Part shown: positions 6,614 through 9,655 of the stretch, in pieces
Layout of the letters: the number at the start of each line of letters is the position of its first letter
Position numbering within the stretch: the stretch's first letter is position 1
Assembly: GCA_022451445.1 (NCBI GenBank)
Contig: JAKUSY010000086.1
Span: 1 to 9,655, forward strand
DNA from: Planctomycetota bacterium
GTDB lineage: Bacteria > Planctomycetota > UBA8108
DNA: 9,655 bases
Direction of reading: 5' to 3'
Notes under the pieces: generated by a model
Databases searched by the model: none
Seen by the model: only the letters and a program-made list of their open reading frames with translations
What the model was told of the DNA's origin: nothing
Program-made: the position numbers and the translations under genes

Positions 6614-8014
6614 ATGCTCAAATTCACAGCGTCTCTCGCTCTCGTTCTTTTCTCTACGGCCCACGCGGCCCGTGCCGACAATTGGGGCCATTGGCGCGGC
6701 CCCACCGGTAACGGCGCGGCTGAAGACGCCAGCCCGCCGACTGAATGGAGCGACAGGAAGAACGTCAAGTGGAAGGTGGCCATCCCGGGGAAGGGTTCCG
6801 GCTCTCCGGTGATCTGGGGGGACAAGGTATTTGTCGTGACGGCGGTCACTGCGGCCGGCGAAAGCAAGCCGCAGCCCGCGGGTCGTGAGCCCTCACGGCG
6901 ACCGGGCGGCGGACAGGATGCCGGGAGGCGCCCGGAAGGGGGCAGGGATTCTCAGCGAAGGCCCAGCGGCCGTTTCGGGCGCAGGTCCAGCGGCGGCGGC
7001 AGGGGAGGCTCACTCTCGACGCTGGACTTCAAGCTCCTCTGCTTTGAGCGAAAGAGCGGCAAGCTGCTCTGGCAGCAGTCCGTCATCAAGGCGAAGCCGC
7101 ACGAGGGAACTCATTCGACCAATGGTTTCGCTTCCGGCTCTCCCTGTACCGATGGTGAGCATGTTTACGCCACCTTCGGCTCGCGCGGCCTGTACTGCTA
7201 TACCCTGTCGGGCAAGCTGAAATGGAAGCGGACCGACTTCGGGAAGCTGACCATGAGGAACGGATTCGGAGAGGGGAGCTCGCCAACGATCGCCGGCGAG
7301 CTGCTCATCGTCCCCTGGGATCATGAAGGCCAGTCCTCGGTTTACGCGTTGAACAAAATCACCGGAAAGACCATCTGGCGAACCAGCCGTGATGAGCCGA
7401 GCTGCTGGGCCACTCCGCTCGTGGTCGAACACAAGGGAAAGAAGCAGGTCGTCCTGAACGGGCAGACCTGCGCCCGCGGTTATGACCTGGCAACAGGCAA
7501 GGAGCTGTGGCGCTGTAGCGGGCAGACCCAGCGCCCGGTCGCCTCACCGGTGGCCGGCAACGGGCTGGTGTTCGTCGGCAGCGGGTTCCGCGGATCCTTC
7601 CTTGGCGCCTTTCGTCTTGATGGCAAGGGCGACATCGAGAAATCAAAGAGTGTCGCCTGGGTGATCGACCGTGACACCCCGGATATCGCCTCGCCGCTCT
7701 ACTCTTCCGGGCGTGTCTATTTTTACAAGGGCAAGAGCGGGATGCTCTCCTGCGTCGATGCGGCCACCGGCAAGCCGCACTATACCGTCGAGAGAATCTC
7801 CGGGATCAACAGCACCTACGCATCTCCGATCGCCGCCGGCGGGCACGTCTACCTGACCGGCCGCGGCGGAACCACCGTGGTGATCAAGGACGCCGGCAAG
7901 CTGGAGGTCGTCGCTACGAATTCTCTCGGCGAGGGGATCGATGCGACACCCGCCCCGGCCGGCAAGGAGTTGTTCATCCGCGGCGAGAAGCATCTCTTCT
8001 GCATCTCGAAATAG
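6614..8014 (+). CDS. Exported PQQ-like beta-propeller repeat protein with Arg/Gly-rich insert
   Basis: This 466-aa protein has a signal peptide (1 to about 19-21, LALVLFSTAHA then RADNW). The usual N-terminal motif of this family follows as NWGHWRGPTGNG (23-34). Propeller blades then appear as repeated signatures: CFERKSGKLLW (143-153), YTLSGKLKW (196-204), ALNKITGKTIW (245-255), YDLATGKELW (290-299) and VDAATGKPHY (381-390), plus SP.. and YASP elements. The architecture matches a PVC-group family commonly annotated as PQQ-binding-like. Quinoprotein catalytic residues are not evident, so a structural or binding role (as in BamB-like propellers) is as likely as an oxidoreductase. Residues 81-134 form a low-complexity Arg/Gly/Pro/Ser insert between early blade strands. 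The gene starts divergently from the sulfatase operon and ends with TAG. The next gene follows after 37 nt with no terminator seen, so the two may be co-transcribed. Confidence 0.93.
   Translation: MLKFTASLALVLFSTAHAARADNWGHWRGPTGNGAAEDASPPTEWSDRKNVKWKVAIPGKGSGSPVIWGDKVFVVTAVTAAGESKPQPAGREPSRRPGGGQDAGRRPEGGRDSQRRPSGRFGRRSSGGGRGGSLSTLDFKLLCFERKSGKLLWQQSVIKAKPHEGTHSTNGFASGSPCTDGEHVYATFGSRGLYCYTLSGKLKWKRTDFGKLTMRNGFGEGSSPTIAGELLIVPWDHEGQSSVYALNKITGKTIWRTSRDEPSCWATPLVVEHKGKKQVVLNGQTCARGYDLATGKELWRCSGQTQRPVASPVAGNGLVFVGSGFRGSFLGAFRLDGKGDIEKSKSVAWVIDRDTPDIASPLYSSGRVYFYKGKSGMLSCVDAATGKPHYTVERISGINSTYASPIAAGGHVYLTGRGGTTVVIKDAGKLEVVATNSLGEGIDATPAPAGKELFIRGEKHLFCISK
6896..6985 (+). repeat. Degenerate decapeptide repeat in the Arg/Gly-rich insert
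   Basis: Residues 95-104 read RRPGGGQDAG, 105-114 read RRPEGGRDSQ, and a third partial unit RRPSGRFG begins at 115, followed by RR and a Gly/Ser/Arg tail. The 30-nt units are related but diverged in DNA, so this is an aged tandem expansion or biased low-complexity sequence. The segment is strongly basic and probably disordered. Confidence 0.7.
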
Positions 8015-8051
8015 AAGCCCCGGTAAGCTGGTAAGACCGCAGGCACCTGCC

Positions 8052-8510
8052 ATGATCGAGGCGCATGAAATTGAGGCGGCCCAGGAGTCCTGGGGGAATG
8101 CTGTCGTCGAGGTTGGCGCGGCGCCCTCCTGGAAAGAGGCCCATGAGTTGGCGGTGAAGCTGGTTGAAGATCATTATCTCTTCGAGGGCGGTACGCTTCT
8201 TTTCTGTCCGACGAAGGCCGCTGACCAGCAGTTCAGGGTACGGTTGAAGGAGGCGGTTTCTTATTTTGTCGGCCGGGATGCCGATCACGAGGAGGACAAG
8301 GGCTTCGCCCGTGAGCCATGGACCTCGGTTCGGTTCGAGAACGCCGGCACCATGGCGCGTGGAGATGTCGGCATCGCCATGGGGAATTACTTCTTCGGGC
8401 GCGCGGATGGCTCAGAGCTGAAGGTTGAGTACTCCTTTGTGTACATCCGGGGCGCGGGTGAGGGGCTCAAGATCCAACTCCATCACTCGGCGCTTCCCTA
8501 CCAGCACTGA
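8052..8510 (+). CDS. Small probable NTF2/SnoaL-like protein
   Basis: This 152-aa protein has no signal peptide or membrane segment and is presumably cytoplasmic. An N-terminal helical part (IEAHEIEAAQESWGNAVVEV and HELAVKLVEDHYLF) is followed by strands with recognisable blocks: FCPTKAADQQFR, AVSYFVG, EDKGFAREPWTSVRFENAG, AMGNYFF, KVEYSFVY and the ending IQLHHSALPY. This order (helices, then a curved sheet ending in HHS) suggests the NTF2/SnoaL/DUF4440-like fold. I recall similar small proteins in marine bacteria under varied names, but I cannot assign a reaction. The frame is open upstream to 7941, overlapping the propeller gene, but ATG 8052 is the natural start: it lies after that gene's stop and has AGG (8041-8043) 8 nt upstream. 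The stop is TGA at 8508-8510. It is probably co-transcribed with the upstream gene. Confidence 0.8.
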   Translation: MIEAHEIEAAQESWGNAVVEVGAAPSWKEAHELAVKLVEDHYLFEGGTLLFCPTKAADQQFRVRLKEAVSYFVGRDADHEEDKGFAREPWTSVRFENAGTMARGDVGIAMGNYFFGRADGSELKVEYSFVYIRGAGEGLKIQLHHSALPYQH

Positions 8511-8522
8511 TCCTGCAGGAGC

Positions 8523-9655
8523 CTATTTCCAGGTGTTTTCTTTGAGGGGTTTGCCGTTGGTGGTCAGGATCTGAAAGTGGTGAAAGCCGGTCGTCATTCC
8601 TGAGTAGCGCCAGACGACCTTCTTCTCCCTGGTGACCTCGAACAGCTTCACCCTGTCACCGTTGGCGTGGTAGCTGGTGATCACCGTATTGCCGTTTGGG
8701 AGTCGTTGCGCGCCGCAGGCGTCGTCGAAGAGGTTTTCGCCGATATCTTCGTTGTTGACCCTCCAGACGGTTTAGCCCGTGGCGTCAACTTCGATAATAC
8801 GGTTGCCGTTGGTGCAGCCGATGAGGGTGTTGCCGTTTTCCAGGCGGATAGCCGTGAAGGGCCAGTCCCGCTTGGCGCGTCCGCGGTCATCCGTGGGGAA
8901 GGAGCGAACGACCTTGCCGGTGTCGGGCTCGTATTCCTTCACCGCGAAGTCCAGCAGGTGCGGCGCGATGTAGTTTCCATTGGGAAGCATGCGGAGCATC
9001 CGGGTCTGCATGTGGAAGTTCTTTTTCTGGCATTGCAGGGGGGTCGTCTTGAGAACCTTCCCGGTGCGGTCTATGACAATGGCGCGGGGTTCAGGCCCCA
9101 GCTCGGCAACGAGAAACTTGTCGCCCGGCAGCGCCTGTACAGTGCTCGTTTCTTTCTGCTGGCCCTTGTATTGAAAGACGATCTTCTTCGTCTTGCGGTC
9201 AATCTCCACGACGCCGCCGTTGGGGAAGCCCCTCATCCTGTAGAGAGCCAGCAGGACATTGCCGCTGGGCAGGACCCATCCATCACTGGACGGCAGGTTG
9301 ACCTTCCATTTGATGGATCCATCCTCGCCGACAATAACCGCCTTGCTGGCGTTGCCCACGCCGAGGAAGGAATGACGGATCGGAGCCTCCAGGGAAGTCG
9401 ACACCTTCTTCGCCGGGGCTTTTTTCTTTTTGCGAGAGGAGCCTTTTTTCTTTTTCTTCGCGGGCATGCCGAAGTATTCGAACGAGTCGAAGCGAACCAG
9501 CGCGGGATCTCCAGCGCGCGGGTCCTCCGTAGTCTTCATCCAGGCATCGAGGCGGCGCGCAAGGTCCTGCTTCTGTTCAGCGTAGCTCGCGAGGGCGGCC
9601 ACGTTCTTTACCTGGTGGGGATCCTTGCTGAGATCGTAGAGCTCCTCCGCCGGGC
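8523..9655 (-). pseudogene. Sulfatase-beta-propeller fusion, N-terminus off window, in-frame TAA
   Basis: The frame is open from the right edge. Its first visible residues (9653 downwards) are EELYDLSKDPHQVKNVA, then LDAWMKTTEDPRAGDP and FDSFEYFG, the normal C-terminus of an S1 sulfatase. With no stop, a Lys-rich linker follows (9405-9467, MPAKKKKKGSSRKKKKAPAKK), then a beta-propeller from about 9374 with RHSFLGVGNASKAVIV. Its blades repeat an L-P-x-G-N-x-L theme: WVLPSGNVLLAL, QALPGDKFLV, RMLPNGNYIA, RLENGNTLIG. A TAA at 8772-8774 interrupts DATG/TVWRVNN, but the same frame continues for 82 residues with a fifth repeat (RLPNGNTVIT) and TGFHHFQIL to TAG at 8523-8525. As written, the product loses its last blade region. 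There is no second signal peptide before the propeller, which supports a real fusion exported through the sulfatase's missing N-terminus. The TAA may be a sequencing error or a recent mutation. Confidence 0.8.
9405..9467 (-). other. Lys-rich interdomain linker
   Basis: Twenty-one codons, 13 of them Lys, in two blocks (KKKKK and KKKK) plus a final KK, join the sulfatase C-terminus to the propeller. The A-rich coding strand is prone to indels, but reading frames with clear family motifs on both sides are in register. An ATG at 9465-9467 starts this stretch; it would give a propeller with no signal peptide and is a less likely gene start. Confidence 0.75.

Noticed and set aside
8039..8050. GCAGG-CA-CCTGC dyad over the ribosome-binding sequence of the NTF2-like gene, as an RNA switch
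   Set aside because: A usable hairpin would have only a 4-bp stem and 4-nt loop. This is too weak to claim regulation.
7941..8051. Upstream extension of the NTF2-like gene to 7941
   Set aside because: The extra codons lie inside the propeller gene in another frame and give an Arg/Ser-rich sequence typical of out-of-frame reading. ATG 8052 has a ribosome-binding sequence and follows the upstream stop.
8511..8520. TCCTGCAGGA palindrome between convergent genes as a terminator
   Set aside because: It has no loop and no T-tract on either strand, so it cannot form an ordinary intrinsic terminator. The gap between the two stop codons is only 12 nt.
1281..8774. Genome-wide recoding of TAG or TAA as sense
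   Set aside because: TAG terminates the PQQ-like gene (8012-8014) and the propeller fusion (8523-8525) at natural family ends. No second in-frame TAG or TAA is seen in the other genes.
9465..9467. Separate propeller gene starting at this ATG instead of a fusion
   Set aside because: It would begin in the Lys linker with no signal peptide, although it is a secreted-type propeller, and the upstream frame is an uninterrupted sulfatase C-terminus.

Overview
This window comes from a GC-rich bacterium of the PVC group, most likely Planctomycetota or Verrucomicrobiota. The evidence is the gene families. A sulfatase, a planctomycete-type cytochrome c protein (PSCyt1 / DUF1549 / DUF1553) and a DUF1501 protein with a twin-arginine signal are packed head to tail, and PQQ-like beta-propeller proteins lie nearby. 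Most products carry export signals, so the locus looks devoted to envelope or periplasmic handling of sulfated organic matter. The substrate is not visible from the sequence.

Layout. Four minus-strand genes form a tight cluster from 6344 down to 1: sulfatase (6344-5025), cytochrome c/DUF1549/DUF1553 protein (5028-2233), DUF1501 protein (about 2243-816) and an unrecognised secreted protein (819 to beyond position 1, open to the window edge). Consecutive genes overlap by 4 or about 11 nt, so they are probably one translationally coupled operon. A 269-nt divergent intergenic region (6345-6613) follows. It holds two copies of the palindromic word CGGTTAACC, one next to each start codon. To its right, on the plus strand, are a PQQ-like beta-propeller protein with an Arg/Gly-rich insert (6614-8014) and a small probable NTF2/SnoaL-like protein (8052-8510). 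Converging on them from the right edge is a minus-strand gene (9655 to 8523). Its visible N-terminal part is the C-terminus of another sulfatase, joined in frame by a Lys-rich linker to a beta-propeller.

Two genes contain an in-frame stop codon in otherwise intact, same-frame coding sequence: TAG at 1281-1283 in the DUF1501 gene and TAA at 8772-8774 in the sulfatase/propeller gene. Each can be repaired by a single base change. Sequencing error or recent nonsense mutation is the plainest explanation; recoding is unlikely because TAG is also used as a normal terminator here. Other points of interest are the sulfatase-propeller fusion, an Asp in place of the usual active-site His in the GKWH motif of the complete sulfatase, and the decapeptide Arg/Gly repeats in the PQQ-like protein. 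No RNA genes, insertion sequences or CRISPR arrays were seen.
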